64,000 nt of DNA from the NCBI GenBank assembly GCA_039980455.1, contig JBDXCG010000003.1:1426001-1490000 (forward strand). The letters are read 5' to 3'. A program made the translations under genes and the position numbers. The notes beneath the pieces were generated by a model, which did not search any database, was not told the origin of the DNA, and saw only the letters and a program-made list of their open reading frames with translations. Of the stretch, positions 1-8,193 are shown in pieces. The stretch comes from CALINF01 sp039980455 (GTDB lineage: Bacteria > Pseudomonadota > Gammaproteobacteria > Pseudomonadales > Halieaceae). Within the stretch, counting starts at the first letter, position 1. Each line of letters begins with the position of its first letter.

Positions 1-1514
1 TCAAGGATTGTCCAGTGTTGGGCGGCAAGCTTGTCAGCTACGACGAGTCAGCGATCAAAGACTTACCTGGTGTTCGCGGTGTAGTAAAAGTGGAAACTGC
101 CGTCGGTACCAGCGGCGTAGCGGTTGTGGCGGATACCTGGTGGCAGGCCAATACTGCACTGGAAAAACTGCCCATCAAATGGGACCTAGGGCCCAATGCA
201 GACTTCAATGATGAGCAACTCAATGAGCTGCTTGTCAGCGGCCTGGATGCGGATGAAGCGTACCGAGGTAACTGGGAAGGCGATATCGACGTTGCGTTCA
301 GCAAGGCCGACAAGATGGTTGAGGGTATCTACAAGTGCCCATCTCAAAATCATGCCCCCATGGAGCCTATGAATGCTACTGCAGTATGGCAGGAGGACAA
401 GTGCGAGGTGTGGTGTCCCACGCAAAACGGCGAATCTGCGCTAGCAGCAGCCTCAGAAGCGTCGGGAGTGGACATCGAGAAATGTGACGTGCATAAAACA
501 ATACTCGGTGGCGGCTTTGGAAGGCGAGGAGCACCAGACTATGTTCATCAGGTTATAGCAATCGCCAAGGCTTATCCTGGTACACCCATAAAGCTGCAGT
601 GGTCGCGAGAAGAAGATCAACGCCACGGCTTTTATCATCCCACCACGATGGCAAATATGCGCGGCAGTCTTGACGCGCAGGGCAACCTGACCGGACTACA
701 CATGCGGATTTCCGGGCAATCTATTCTGGCTGCCCTGCTACCCCATCTACTCGCCGACGGTGCCGACTTCGCTACTTTTCAGGGCGTGGTAAAAGGTGGA
801 TTGAACCCCCGTATGGATGATCACCAAATCAGCTACGACTTCCCCAACCTGCTGGTTGATCATGCGATGCGTAACCCCCCTATTCGACCGGGATTCTGGC
901 GCGGCGTGAACGTTAATCAAAATGCAATCTACCTCGAGTGCTTCATGGACGAGCTCGCCCATGCAGCAGGCCGCGATGCATTGGAGTTCAGACTGGCACA
1001 CATGAAGGAAAAGCCTAAAAATGCAGCCGTACTGAAAGCTGTTGCCGAAAGATCAGGCTGGGGCAATGATGATGGCAAGTCCAGAGGGCTAGCGACACTT
1101 TACGCCTTTGGCAGCTACGTGGCGGCCTGTGCAGAAGTGACGGTAGACAGTGCCGGTAAACTCAAAATTGACCGTATTGTGGCGGCGACAGACTGCGGTA
1201 CTGCCGTTAACCCCCAACAGATCGCTGCGCAGATCGAAGGGTCATTTGTCTATGGATTATCTGCAGCGCTCTATGGAGAAATTACCTTCGAAGATGGCCA
1301 GGTACAGCAGGACAACTTCCACACTTACCCGTCGATGACGATCAAGGATATGCCGGTAGTGGAATCCATCGTGATGCCTTCTGGCGGTTTCTACGGAGGT
1401 GTAGGAGAGCCTACGATTGGTGTTGCCGCACCAGCGGTGCTGAACGCAATTTTTGCAGCGACGGGCAAGCGCGTAAGAACGCTTCCCCTGAAGGACACCA
1501 ATCTGAGAGCGTGA
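1..1514 (+). CDS. Molybdopterin-dependent aldehyde/N-heterocycle oxidoreductase, large subunit (partial, 5' end outside window)
   Basis: Large subunit of a xanthine-oxidase-family molybdenum hydroxylase, closest in pattern to isoquinoline 1-oxidoreductase beta (IorB). About 503 codons are visible and the frame is open to the left edge, starting with KDCPVLGGKL, so the start and any signal peptide lie outside. Visible family motifs are the molybdopterin loop GGGFGRR near 507-527, RPGFWRGVN near 883-912, and the C-terminal GGVGEP stretch near 1394-1411, whose Glu is the catalytic base in this family. The [2Fe-2S] small subunit and electron-accepting cytochrome are usually encoded next to it; none is visible upstream here. 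Its stop overlaps the next gene (TGATG), so it is cotranscribed with the cytochrome c and sox genes. The substrate cannot be read from sequence. Confidence 0.85.
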   Translation, partial: KDCPVLGGKLVSYDESAIKDLPGVRGVVKVETAVGTSGVAVVADTWWQANTALEKLPIKWDLGPNADFNDEQLNELLVSGLDADEAYRGNWEGDIDVAFSKADKMVEGIYKCPSQNHAPMEPMNATAVWQEDKCEVWCPTQNGESALAAASEASGVDIEKCDVHKTILGGGFGRRGAPDYVHQVIAIAKAYPGTPIKLQWSREEDQRHGFYHPTTMANMRGSLDAQGNLTGLHMRISGQSILAALLPHLLADGADFATFQGVVKGGLNPRMDDHQISYDFPNLLVDHAMRNPPIRPGFWRGVNVNQNAIYLECFMDELAHAAGRDALEFRLAHMKEKPKNAAVLKAVAERSGWGNDDGKSRGLATLYAFGSYVAACAEVTVDSAGKLKIDRIVAATDCGTAVNPQQIAAQIEGSFVYGLSAALYGEITFEDGQVQQDNFHTYPSMTIKDMPVVESIVMPSGGFYGGVGEPTIGVAAPAVLNAIFAATGKRVRTLPLKDTNLRA

Positions 1515-1855
1515 TGACGGGGCAGCGTTCATCGTTGTTACTGATGCCAGCCGTTCTACTGCTGGCATCTTGTACCTCTGCGCCCTCTCCACCTGCTGCA
1601 ACTTCTGAATCGATCAAACTGCGCGAAGGCACCAGCACGGCAGCTACGCTGGCCGCCACCTGCAGCGGCTGCCACACGCCAGGAAGTAATGGCGATGCTA
1701 TTGTATCGCTCGATGGCTATACCAGTGAGCAAATCTATACTGGGTTTCAGCGTTATCGTCAGGATCCCAATGGCGCTACTGCCATGCATCGAATGGCGCG
1801 AGGTTATAGCACGCAACAGGTTCAAGAGATTTCAGACTACCTGGGGAAGCCATGA
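1514..1855 (+). CDS. Monoheme cytochrome c lipoprotein
   Basis: A 113-residue exported cytochrome c. The ATG at 1514 overlaps the upstream TGA; a GTG three bases earlier is the alternative. The N-terminus has a hydrophobic stretch ending in LLASC, a lipobox, so it is probably membrane anchored. One heme site, CSGCH, is present, and a Met in the distal half (AMHRMARGY) is a possible axial ligand. It lies directly before the flavocytochrome c flavoprotein gene (ATGA overlap), so it probably acts as the FccA/SoxE-type heme subunit taking electrons from that flavin. Classical FccA of purple sulfur bacteria has two hemes; this has one. It could also serve the upstream molybdenum hydroxylase. The cytochrome call is firm; the partner is inferred. 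Confidence 0.8.
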   Translation: MTGQRSSLLLMPAVLLLASCTSAPSPPAATSESIKLREGTSTAATLAATCSGCHTPGSNGDAIVSLDGYTSEQIYTGFQRYRQDPNGATAMHRMARGYSTQQVQEISDYLGKP

Positions 1856-3126
1856 CCCAGTTATCTCGCAGGCGCTTTACATCCGCCATCACAGCCGTTG
1901 GGCTCGCAGGTTTGATACCTTCGCAACTCGTTGCGAAAACCAGCTCAGCCAAGCTGGTAGTGATCGGCGGTGGATTTGGCGGTGCAACAGCGGCGCGCTT
2001 TGCCAAACGTCTACTCCCCTCCCTCTCGGTTACCCTGGTAGAACCCAACTCAGGGTATGTAGCCTGCCCGTTCAGCAACCTGGTGGTGGCCGGAGTACGC
2101 GACCTGCAGCAGCAACGATTTACCTATGCGGCGCTGGCGCGGGAAGGGATAACAGTCGCGCAAGATACCGCTTTAGAAGTCGATAACGAACAAAGAACCA
2201 TTCAGCTTGCTGGCGGCGCTTCACTATCCTATGACAGACTGATTCTTGCGCCGGGTATAGATTTTCGCTGGAACGCGCTGGAAGGCTACGGTAAATCGGC
2301 GACCACCCGCATGCCCCACGCGTGGAAGGCCGGTTCGCAGACTACATTGCTGCGCGATCAGCTGCGTGCCATGGACGATGGCGGCCTGGTCGCACTATCG
2401 GTTACTGCGGCACCCTTTCGCTGCCCGCCCGGACCTTACGAGAGAGCCAGCCTCATCGCGTCGTACCTGTCGCAGCACAAACCGCGCTCAAAGATAATTA
2501 TTCTGGACAGCAACGAGCGATTTTCCAAACAGCCATTATTTCTCGATGCCTGGCAAGACAAATACCCTGGCATGGTAGAGTGGCGAGCTGCGTCCAATGA
2601 TGGGCGCGTCACGCGCGTCGATTCTTCCTCGATGCGTATTCACACCGATTTTGAAGACATCAATGCCGACGTGGTTAATATTGTGCCCCCGCAGCAGGCC
2701 GGTTTGATAGCCCAACGGGCTGGCACTACGGACGGCTCCGGCTGGTGTCCAATTAATGCCACGAGCTTTGAATCGTTACTGCAGCGCAATATTCATGTTA
2801 TCGGTGATGCCACCATAGCGGCGCCCATGCCCAAGTCTGCTTTTTCTGCCAATGCTCAAGGCAAGGTTTGCGCAATCGCGATCGTCAGACTGTTAAGCCA
2901 ACTTGAAGTTGAAGCCACTACCCTCGCCAATACTTGCTATTCCTATGTGACCCCCAGTGAAGCTATCTCAGTTGCCGGCGTTTACAACAGTGGAGCGGGC
3001 ACGTTTTCCAATGTACCGGATGCGGGCGGCATTAGCCCGGCACAAGACAGTAACCAACTGCGGAAGAACGAAGCCAGGCAAGCGAGTGATTGGTTCCAAG
3101 CCATAACCTCCGAGACATTTCTGTGA
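1852..3126 (+). CDS. fccB: Flavocytochrome c sulfide dehydrogenase, flavoprotein subunit
   Basis: FAD protein of the FccB/SoxF family, which oxidises sulfide in the periplasm and passes electrons to a cytochrome c subunit. It has 424 residues. A twin-arginine signal (SRRRFTS, residues 5-11) implies Tat export of the folded flavoprotein. The FAD fold follows with IGGGFGG (residues 38-44) and GDA at 318-320. The two redox-active cysteines expected in the family are seen as C191 in FRCPPG and C299 in GWCPIN. The gene begins by ATGA overlap with the cytochrome c gene and ends by overlap with soxX, so all three are translationally coupled. This supports a role in sulfide or thiosulfate metabolism together with Sox. 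Confidence 0.92.
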   Translation: MTQLSRRRFTSAITAVGLAGLIPSQLVAKTSSAKLVVIGGGFGGATAARFAKRLLPSLSVTLVEPNSGYVACPFSNLVVAGVRDLQQQRFTYAALAREGITVAQDTALEVDNEQRTIQLAGGASLSYDRLILAPGIDFRWNALEGYGKSATTRMPHAWKAGSQTTLLRDQLRAMDDGGLVALSVTAAPFRCPPGPYERASLIASYLSQHKPRSKIIILDSNERFSKQPLFLDAWQDKYPGMVEWRAASNDGRVTRVDSSSMRIHTDFEDINADVVNIVPPQQAGLIAQRAGTTDGSGWCPINATSFESLLQRNIHVIGDATIAAPMPKSAFSANAQGKVCAIAIVRLLSQLEVEATTLANTCYSYVTPSEAISVAGVYNSGAGTFSNVPDAGGISPAQDSNQLRKNEARQASDWFQAITSETFL

Positions 3127-3575
3127 AGCCGATTTTGCTTGGATTACTGGTGCTATTGTCGAATATCGGCAACGCAGACACACCCCAAAACCCTATGTTT
3201 AGTGGTGTAGGCGATTCACTAGAGACTCCACTGACTACGCTCACCACTGAACAGGCCACCGCCACAGCTGGACAGGCTGTTTTTGTCGAAAGAGATGCAG
3301 GGCACTGTGTGCTCTGTCATCGAATTGACAGTTTGAGCGCGCCATTCCAAGGCGATTTGGGACCCGTGCTGACGGGGGTGGGTTCCAGGCTCTCGCCGGC
3401 TCAGATCCGCTTTCGGCTCGTGGATCCTTCGAGGCTAAACCCCGATACAATAATGCCTTCATATTTCAAAACCGGTCCTCTGCATCAGTTACCAGAACAA
3501 TACAAAGGAAAGCCCATACTGGATGCTTACCAAATTGAGCAGCTCGTTATCTACCTAAGTTCACTTAAGGGCTAA
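3123..3575 (+). CDS. soxX: Sulfur oxidation c-type cytochrome SoxX
   Basis: Monoheme subunit of SoxAX, which conjugates thiosulfate onto the SoxY cysteine. The GTG at 3123 overlaps the fccB stop (GTGA) and is followed by a good signal peptide, ending about NIGNA; longer starts inside fccB are unlikely. The mature protein has one CVLCH heme motif, the glycine/leucine segment LGPVLTGVG typical of SoxX, and a Met in IMPSYF as the likely distal heme ligand. At 150 residues it is normal for the shorter SoxX type. It is followed after 4 bp by soxY. Unlike many operons, soxX and soxA are separated by soxYZ. Confidence 0.92.
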   Translation: MKPILLGLLVLLSNIGNADTPQNPMFSGVGDSLETPLTTLTTEQATATAGQAVFVERDAGHCVLCHRIDSLSAPFQGDLGPVLTGVGSRLSPAQIRFRLVDPSRLNPDTIMPSYFKTGPLHQLPEQYKGKPILDAYQIEQLVIYLSSLKG

Positions 3576-3579
3576 CGCA

Positions 3580-4053
3580 ATGAGTGGTAAGCAGCATTCA
3601 TCAAAACTGCCAGGGCTACGACGCCGGACATTGCTGAAGGGTGCTTTGGCCGTAGGAGGGGCGACTTACCTGCCTGTTTCTATTGCCGCGCCTGAAGATG
3701 TTGACGCAGCAGTTGCTGAACTGTTTGGGAATCGAACACCCCAAGCGGGTAAAGTGACAGTAAAGATTCCACCCATTTCAGAAAACGGCTACTCAGTGCC
3801 TCTTTCAGTTAAGGTGGACTCCCCCATGACGGCGCAGGATCATGTTGTACGAATAGCTGTATTTGCAGAGGAAAATCCGATCGCTCTCGTTGCCAACTTT
3901 GAACTGGGCCCGAGGGCAGGCAACGCTAGCATCCAGTCGCGCATTCGAATGGGAGGGTCACAACGTATTAGAGCAGTCGCTGAAATGTCCGACGGGAGTC
4001 TTTGGTCGGGTTATGCATTTAGCATCGTCACACTTGCCGCTTGCGTGGTGTAG
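3580..4053 (+). CDS. soxY: Sulfur carrier protein SoxY, atypical C-terminus
   Basis: SoxY carries sulfur intermediates on a C-terminal swinging-arm cysteine while bound to SoxZ. The 157-residue product has a Tat signal (LRRRTLLKG near residue 14, then a hydrophobic run ending in SIAA), as expected because SoxYZ folds before export. The immunoglobulin-like SoxY domain follows. The chain ends VTLAACVV, so the cysteine is present three residues from the end. The canonical GGCGG tail is not: small glycines are replaced by Ala-Ala before and Val-Val after the cysteine. SoxY paralogues lacking GGCGG are known, so this may be a variant carrier rather than damage. Spacing to soxZ is 9 bp. Confidence 0.88.
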   Translation: MSGKQHSSKLPGLRRRTLLKGALAVGGATYLPVSIAAPEDVDAAVAELFGNRTPQAGKVTVKIPPISENGYSVPLSVKVDSPMTAQDHVVRIAVFAEENPIALVANFELGPRAGNASIQSRIRMGGSQRIRAVAEMSDGSLWSGYAFSIVTLAACVV

Positions 4054-4062
4054 GTTTTTCGC

Positions 4063-4380
4063 ATGACGATTCGAATCTCAGCACCCTCCTCGGCCAATCG
4101 CGGCGATGTGATAGAACTGAAAGCCATGATTCAGCACGATATGGAAAGTGGCTACCGTCGAGATCAGTATGGCCGGCCGATAACCCGCGACATCCTCAAG
4201 TACTTTGAATGCCACTACAGCGGCGAGATGGTGTTTCGCGCAGAACTATTTCCAGGCATCGCCGCCAACCCGTTCCTGAGTTTTTACACCACTGCCACCG
4301 AGTCCGGCACACTGTTGTTCCGCTGGATTGATCAAAATGGTCAGACATGGGAAGAGCAGGTACTGCTGGAGGTGTCTTGA
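4063..4380 (+). CDS. soxZ: Thiosulfate oxidation carrier complex protein SoxZ
   Basis: SoxZ is the partner of SoxY; the heterodimer is the substrate scaffold of the Sox pathway. The product is 105 residues, the usual length, with no signal of its own, consistent with export as a passenger of Tat-targeted SoxY. Typical features are the MESGYRRD segment near residue 23, which precedes a metal-free beta sandwich, then an ending rich in W-D-Q-N-G-Q and VLLEVS. Its stop overlaps the soxA start (TGATG), indicating coupled translation. Confidence 0.93.
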   Translation: MTIRISAPSSANRGDVIELKAMIQHDMESGYRRDQYGRPITRDILKYFECHYSGEMVFRAELFPGIAANPFLSFYTTATESGTLLFRWIDQNGQTWEEQVLLEVS

Positions 4381-5204
4381 TGCTCAGCAGGCTCAAGATT
4401 TTCAGCAGAAAAGCTAACGAATCGAAGCTACTTACGGTGTTTATAGTCTTGGGCACGAGTCTATCTGCGCTCGGGCAGGTTCAAAGCCAATTTCATGACA
4501 AAGCCGACCTCGACCCCGACCTGGTTCGCTCTGGCACTGACTTTCTCACCGAGTCGACTCGCCAGATGCAGCACGACAGCTTTGGAAATCCAGGTCTACT
4601 CTGGGTAGATCGAGGTAAAGCACTCTTTGAGGACGATACCCGCACTGTGAGCTGTAAATCATGCCATGAGGACAGGCTTACCGGCGTGTTCGCACGGTTT
4701 CCCACGCACGATGAAAAGCTCAACACGCTGACAAACATTGAAGGCCAGATCAATCAGTGCAGAACCCAACACCAGGCACTTCAGCCACTTAAGTATGAAT
4801 CTACTGCGTTACTATCGCTCACTGCCTATATTGCCTCACAGTCCAGAGACATGCCGTACAGCGTTTCGGTTGATGGCGGAGTTAAGGAATACTTTGATCG
4901 GGGCCGAGAGTACTTTTTTACGCGTCGAGGCCAGCTTAATCTGGCGTGTACGCAATGCCATGACGACAATTGGGGACGCATGCTGCGAGGCGATAGAATC
5001 AGTCAGGGGCATAGTAACGCCTACCCGGCGTACAGACTGGAATGGCAAACGATGGGGTCGCTGCATCGTCGTATCGCCGACTGCGACGTGGGCGTTAGAG
5101 CTGCGCCGTTTGCGTCAGGCTCCCCCGAATACCTCGAGCTGGAATTATATCTGGCTTGGCGCTCTGCGAACCTACCGATCGAATCACCGGGCGTACGGCG
5201 CTAG
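4380..5204 (+). CDS. soxA: Diheme cytochrome SoxA
   Basis: Catalytic subunit of SoxAX L-cysteine S-thiosulfotransferase. The ATG at 4380 overlaps the soxZ stop. The 274-residue product has an N-terminal hydrophobic export segment (residues about 18-32), a first heme motif CKSCH at 92-96, a second CTQCH at 190-194, and the catalytic heme-ligating cysteine C235 in RIADCDVGVR. All residues needed for activity are thus present. It is the last gene of the visible sox run; an SDR gene follows after 41 bp and soxB is not found downstream. SoxB, needed to hydrolyse the SoxY-bound sulfonate, must be encoded elsewhere or be missing. Confidence 0.93.
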   Translation: MLSRLKIFSRKANESKLLTVFIVLGTSLSALGQVQSQFHDKADLDPDLVRSGTDFLTESTRQMQHDSFGNPGLLWVDRGKALFEDDTRTVSCKSCHEDRLTGVFARFPTHDEKLNTLTNIEGQINQCRTQHQALQPLKYESTALLSLTAYIASQSRDMPYSVSVDGGVKEYFDRGREYFFTRRGQLNLACTQCHDDNWGRMLRGDRISQGHSNAYPAYRLEWQTMGSLHRRIADCDVGVRAAPFASGSPEYLELELYLAWRSANLPIESPGVRR

Positions 5205-5245
5205 GATCTCATCTACAATGAACATAACTCACACGGAGAATACGC

Positions 5246-6070
5246 ATGCTCAACGATAAAACATGGTGGATAACTGGCGCGTCCTCAGGAATTGGTGCCG
5301 CCTTGGCACAAGCACTGGCAGGCGCGGGTGCGCGCCTGATTCTTTCCGGTCGCAACGTGGATGCATTGGAAGGTGTGGCCAAGGACTGTGGCGATGATGT
5401 ACTAATTCTACCTTTTGAAGTCACAGATTTTGAGCGTATTCCAGCTCTGGTGGACGAGGCTTGGGAGTGGGCAGAGCAGAAAGGTGGCGGCATAGACGGG
5501 CTGGTGAACAACGCGGGAATTTCTCAGCGCTCCTTAGCCACTGACACTGTTTTTGAGGTGTATCAGAAGCTGATAGACATTGACCTACTAGCGCCTATAG
5601 CGCTGACACAGGCACTGTTACCGCGCATGGTGGCCGCTGGTGGCGGCAATGTTGTAGCAATATCCAGCGTGGCGGGCCTGGTAGGTGTCCCACTTCGTAG
5701 CGCGTATTGTGCGGCGAAACACGGGCTGATTGGCTACCACGATGCATTACGTGCAGAGACTTCTCATCAGGGAATGAACGTACTGGTTGTAGCGCCAGGC
5801 TCGGTACGCACGAATGTGTCACGCAATGCGCTCGATGCAACGGCCACAGCGCGAGGCAAAAGCGACGCAGTTATAGACGCGGGAATGGATCCAGCTATCG
5901 CGGCTGCTCGAATACTTGATGCAATCTCTACCGGTAGGCGTGAACTTGTTCTCGCAGAGGGTATGGAAGCCGATATTGTGCAGCTTAGACGCTCCGACCC
6001 CAATGCGCTGTTTGATGCAATGGCCAATATGATTGCAGCCGGATATGCGGAAAAACTGGATGCGACATGA
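5246..6070 (+). CDS. SDR family oxidoreductase
   Basis: Classical short-chain dehydrogenase/reductase of 274 residues. It shows the nucleotide-binding TGASSGIG near residue 10, NNAG near 89, the catalytic serine region ISSVAG, and YCAAKHG carrying the Tyr and Lys. The start is supported by a GGAG ribosome binding site seven bases upstream. The pattern resembles eukaryotic DHRS7-like and bacterial broad-specificity reductases, but the substrate is not predictable. It lies 41 bp after soxA on the same strand and could be read from the same transcript, although its function gives no link to sulfur oxidation. A thioesterase gene follows, so lipid metabolism is possible. Confidence 0.88.
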   Translation: MLNDKTWWITGASSGIGAALAQALAGAGARLILSGRNVDALEGVAKDCGDDVLILPFEVTDFERIPALVDEAWEWAEQKGGGIDGLVNNAGISQRSLATDTVFEVYQKLIDIDLLAPIALTQALLPRMVAAGGGNVVAISSVAGLVGVPLRSAYCAAKHGLIGYHDALRAETSHQGMNVLVVAPGSVRTNVSRNALDATATARGKSDAVIDAGMDPAIAAARILDAISTGRRELVLAEGMEADIVQLRRSDPNALFDAMANMIAAGYAEKLDAT

Positions 6071-6137
6071 TCTGTCAACGACGCGGGTGCTAGCTGCTAC
6101 ACTCCCACACCAACTCTAAAGACTAAAGGCGTTCAGC

Positions 6138-6509
6138 GTGCAGCATCGAAAGATAGTGCTTCCAGAATTTCTCAATGATCAGGGCTTTCTGTTTGGCGGC
6201 AACCTGTTGAAATGGGTCGATGAGTCTGCCTATATCACCGCCAGCCTGGAATTCCCGGGAAACCGATTGGTGACAGTGTCGCTGAGCGAGGTGGTATTTA
6301 AACACCCCATTCAGCCCGGTGAGCTATTGTGTTTTGATGTTCAGCTAATACGCCAGGGCAACACGTCTGTTAGCTACGAGATCGATGTGCTCGGTGAGAA
6401 ACTGGCGCGTACAAAAGAACCATTGTTCGTCACCAAAATCACCTTCGTTAATGTAGGTGATAACGGCGAACCTCTCTCGCTATCACATCCAGAAGGGAAC
6501 AACAGCTAA
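6138..6509 (+). CDS. Hotdog-fold acyl-CoA thioesterase
   Basis: A 123-residue single hotdog domain of the YciA/BACH acyl-CoA hydrolase type. The segment FLNDQGFLFGGNLLKWVDE near residue 12 is the family's signature helix region, with Asp and Glu positions typical of hexameric acyl-CoA thioesterases. Start is a GTG at 6138 preceded by an AAAGG-like ribosome binding site. It lies 67 bp after the SDR gene on the same strand. It probably hydrolyses acyl-CoA in the cytoplasm; chain length is not readable. Two downstream base pairings do not form a convincing terminator. Confidence 0.82.
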   Translation: MQHRKIVLPEFLNDQGFLFGGNLLKWVDESAYITASLEFPGNRLVTVSLSEVVFKHPIQPGELLCFDVQLIRQGNTSVSYEIDVLGEKLARTKEPLFVTKITFVNVGDNGEPLSLSHPEGNNS

Positions 6510-6562
6510 GCTGCGAGGATATGGGGCTGCTCTGGCAGTCCCGGCACCTACTTACCTGCTTA

Positions 6563-6811
6563 TCACGACTCGGATGAACAGTACGAGTTAAACTGCTCTT
6601 GTGATTTTTCAAAACCTTCCTTCTCGGCCAGTTCCCAAGGGCGTTCACATTGATCAGTGCGCTCGCACCATTGATATCCAGCCGAGCCTATGCAGCCACG
6701 TTCATCCCTGTCTGACCCCGGCTTGGCGCTATCAATAGCTTCAGTCTGACTATCTGAACCACAGCCAATGAGAGCTACCATCGCAAATATCACGATCGCT
6801 AAAAGTCTCAA
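6563..6811 (-). CDS. Small cysteine-rich lipoprotein
   Basis: Short secreted lipoprotein of about 82 residues. The chosen start is a TTG at 6811 because AGGAGG lies five bases upstream; starting at the GTG six bases earlier would overlap that site. The N-terminus is a hydrophobic signal ending in ALIGC, a good lipobox. The mature part contains GCIGSAGYQWCERTDQC, a cysteine pattern seen in many small proteobacterial lipoproteins of unknown function, followed by a charged tail. It stands alone between convergent and divergent neighbours. No function is proposed. Confidence 0.65.
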   Translation of the reverse strand: MRLLAIVIFAMVALIGCGSDSQTEAIDSAKPGSDRDERGCIGSAGYQWCERTDQCERPWELAEKEGFEKSQEQFNSYCSSES

Positions 6812-6962
6812 AATCACCTCCTGACTAACGAATCTAGCGCTTTGTAACAGCGCAATGCTCAGTAAACACGGTGTCGCATTGTGCCGCGACAAAAAACACC
6901 CCGAAGCCTGAACTGAGTGTTTTGACTTGAGGTGTAAAGGATTGTGGCCGTATAGTTTGATC

Positions 6963-7418
6963 ATGTCGACAAAATTACGTCAGCTACAGGAGCCCGAATT
7001 AGCCGCCGCGTCTGCCCTCTGCCTTAGATCTAAAGCACATTGGGGGTATGACGAAGCGTTTCTGCGCAAGTGCATTCCTGAACTCACTCTGACGCAGGCG
7101 GACCTCAAAAATGACGCTATTGTGGCAGCAGAAGAAGCTGGCAGCCTAGTGGGGATAGCCCATGTCCTACAAGAAGAGGCGCACTACCACTTGGACAAAC
7201 TGTTTGTAGATCCAAACTCAATGGGAACAGGCACGGGAAGAGCGCTCTTTGAATGGGCATTGAAGGCCGCAACGGCCATGGGAGCGGATGAACTACTCAT
7301 AGACGCTGACCCAGGCGCTGCAGCATTTTATGAGCGCATGGGCTGTTTAAGTGACGGCAAGATTGCCTCTAGTGTTTTTCCTGGCCGTTTTTTACCGCGT
7401 TACAAATATGTGTTCTAG
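6963..7418 (+). CDS. GNAT family N-acetyltransferase
   Basis: A 151-residue GNAT domain. The acetyl-CoA site is partly recognisable in LDKLFVDPNSMGTGTGRALF, where the usual Q/R-x-x-G-x-G/A appears as MGTGTGRA. The end FYERMGC is the typical GNAT C-terminal helix start. ATG at 6963 is preferred over an in-frame upstream codon because it begins where similarity to the fold begins. The substrate is unknown. The gene is divergent from the small lipoprotein gene and convergent with the next acetyltransferase. Confidence 0.85.
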   Translation: MSTKLRQLQEPELAAASALCLRSKAHWGYDEAFLRKCIPELTLTQADLKNDAIVAAEEAGSLVGIAHVLQEEAHYHLDKLFVDPNSMGTGTGRALFEWALKAATAMGADELLIDADPGAAAFYERMGCLSDGKIASSVFPGRFLPRYKYVF

Positions 7419-7448
7419 CCAGGTGTAAATACCCCGTATCGCTAAGGC

Positions 7449-7973
7449 TCAGTATGCAGCGACACCCGATCCATACTCGAAGACTAGCGTGTCAGTACCA
7501 TCTTCGTTTCGCCTTAGCTCCGCGCGACTAAAACCTGCTTTGGTGAGCACACGGTGAGACGCATGATTTTGCGGGTCCGTGGTTGCGATCAAGTGACCAA
7601 TAGCGAGCGCATTCACACCGTAGGTGATTAGCCCTCGCAACGCCTCGCTGGCGATTCCCCTCCCCCAAAATTGGCGAAGGTACGCATATTTAACCTCGGC
7701 GTCCTCCTGACCATCTGGATGAACAATGCCGCAGAAGCCAATCGTGAGCGAGGTAGACCTTTGCTCTACAGCGAACATGCCGTAGCCCCGCGTTTCATAA
7801 TTTTTACGCGTAACAACTAACCACTCTTCGCATTCGCCTTGGCTGATAGGCTGACCATCGCCCACCCACTTCATTGCATCTGCGTCTCCGTAAACGGACA
7901 TCAGCACTGCTAGATCTGAATCGCGCCAGCGCCGAACGCTAAGATTCTCGGTTACAAATAATGTATCGGTCAT
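7449..7973 (-). CDS. GNAT family N-acetyltransferase (RimJ/RimL type)
   Basis: A 174-residue acetyltransferase of the Acetyltransf_3 type. It begins LFVTENLSVRRWRDSDLAVL, a typical opening, and has the acetyl-CoA loop in FWGRGIASEALRGLI, followed by NHASHRVLTKAGF, the family's classic NxxSxRVxxKxGF segment. Such proteins acetylate ribosomal proteins, antibiotics or small amines; sequence alone does not tell which. Convergent with the preceding acetyltransferase gene, 30 bp apart. The 220 bp upstream of it, before the next + strand gene, holds no gene that I can support. Confidence 0.88.
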   Translation of the reverse strand: MTDTLFVTENLSVRRWRDSDLAVLMSVYGDADAMKWVGDGQPISQGECEEWLVVTRKNYETRGYGMFAVEQRSTSLTIGFCGIVHPDGQEDAEVKYAYLRQFWGRGIASEALRGLITYGVNALAIGHLIATTDPQNHASHRVLTKAGFSRAELRRNEDGTDTLVFEYGSGVAAY

Positions 7974-8193
7974 TGTTCCGCCTATTACGCCACGTTATGT
8001 CTCTCTCGCCTTAACAGAGTACGAACCCGCCTATCGGCGCTTCGAGAGCCTAGGTTGAGCGAGAACCGTACTTTACCGGACATTATCGAACTATCTCATA
8101 CTGAGAACGCTTGAACTCAAATCCAAGCCGGTTGATCGATAATTCGTTACACTTATTTGAAATCAAACGAACCGTACTTCAAGGGCCAAATCT

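Noticed and set aside
1689..2186. Frame of 165 codons overlapping cytochrome c and fccB
   Set aside because: No protein similarity, and the overlapping genes have clear motifs and coupled starts.
4738..5259. Frame overlapping soxA
   Set aside because: Shadow of soxA; arginine-rich, no domain.
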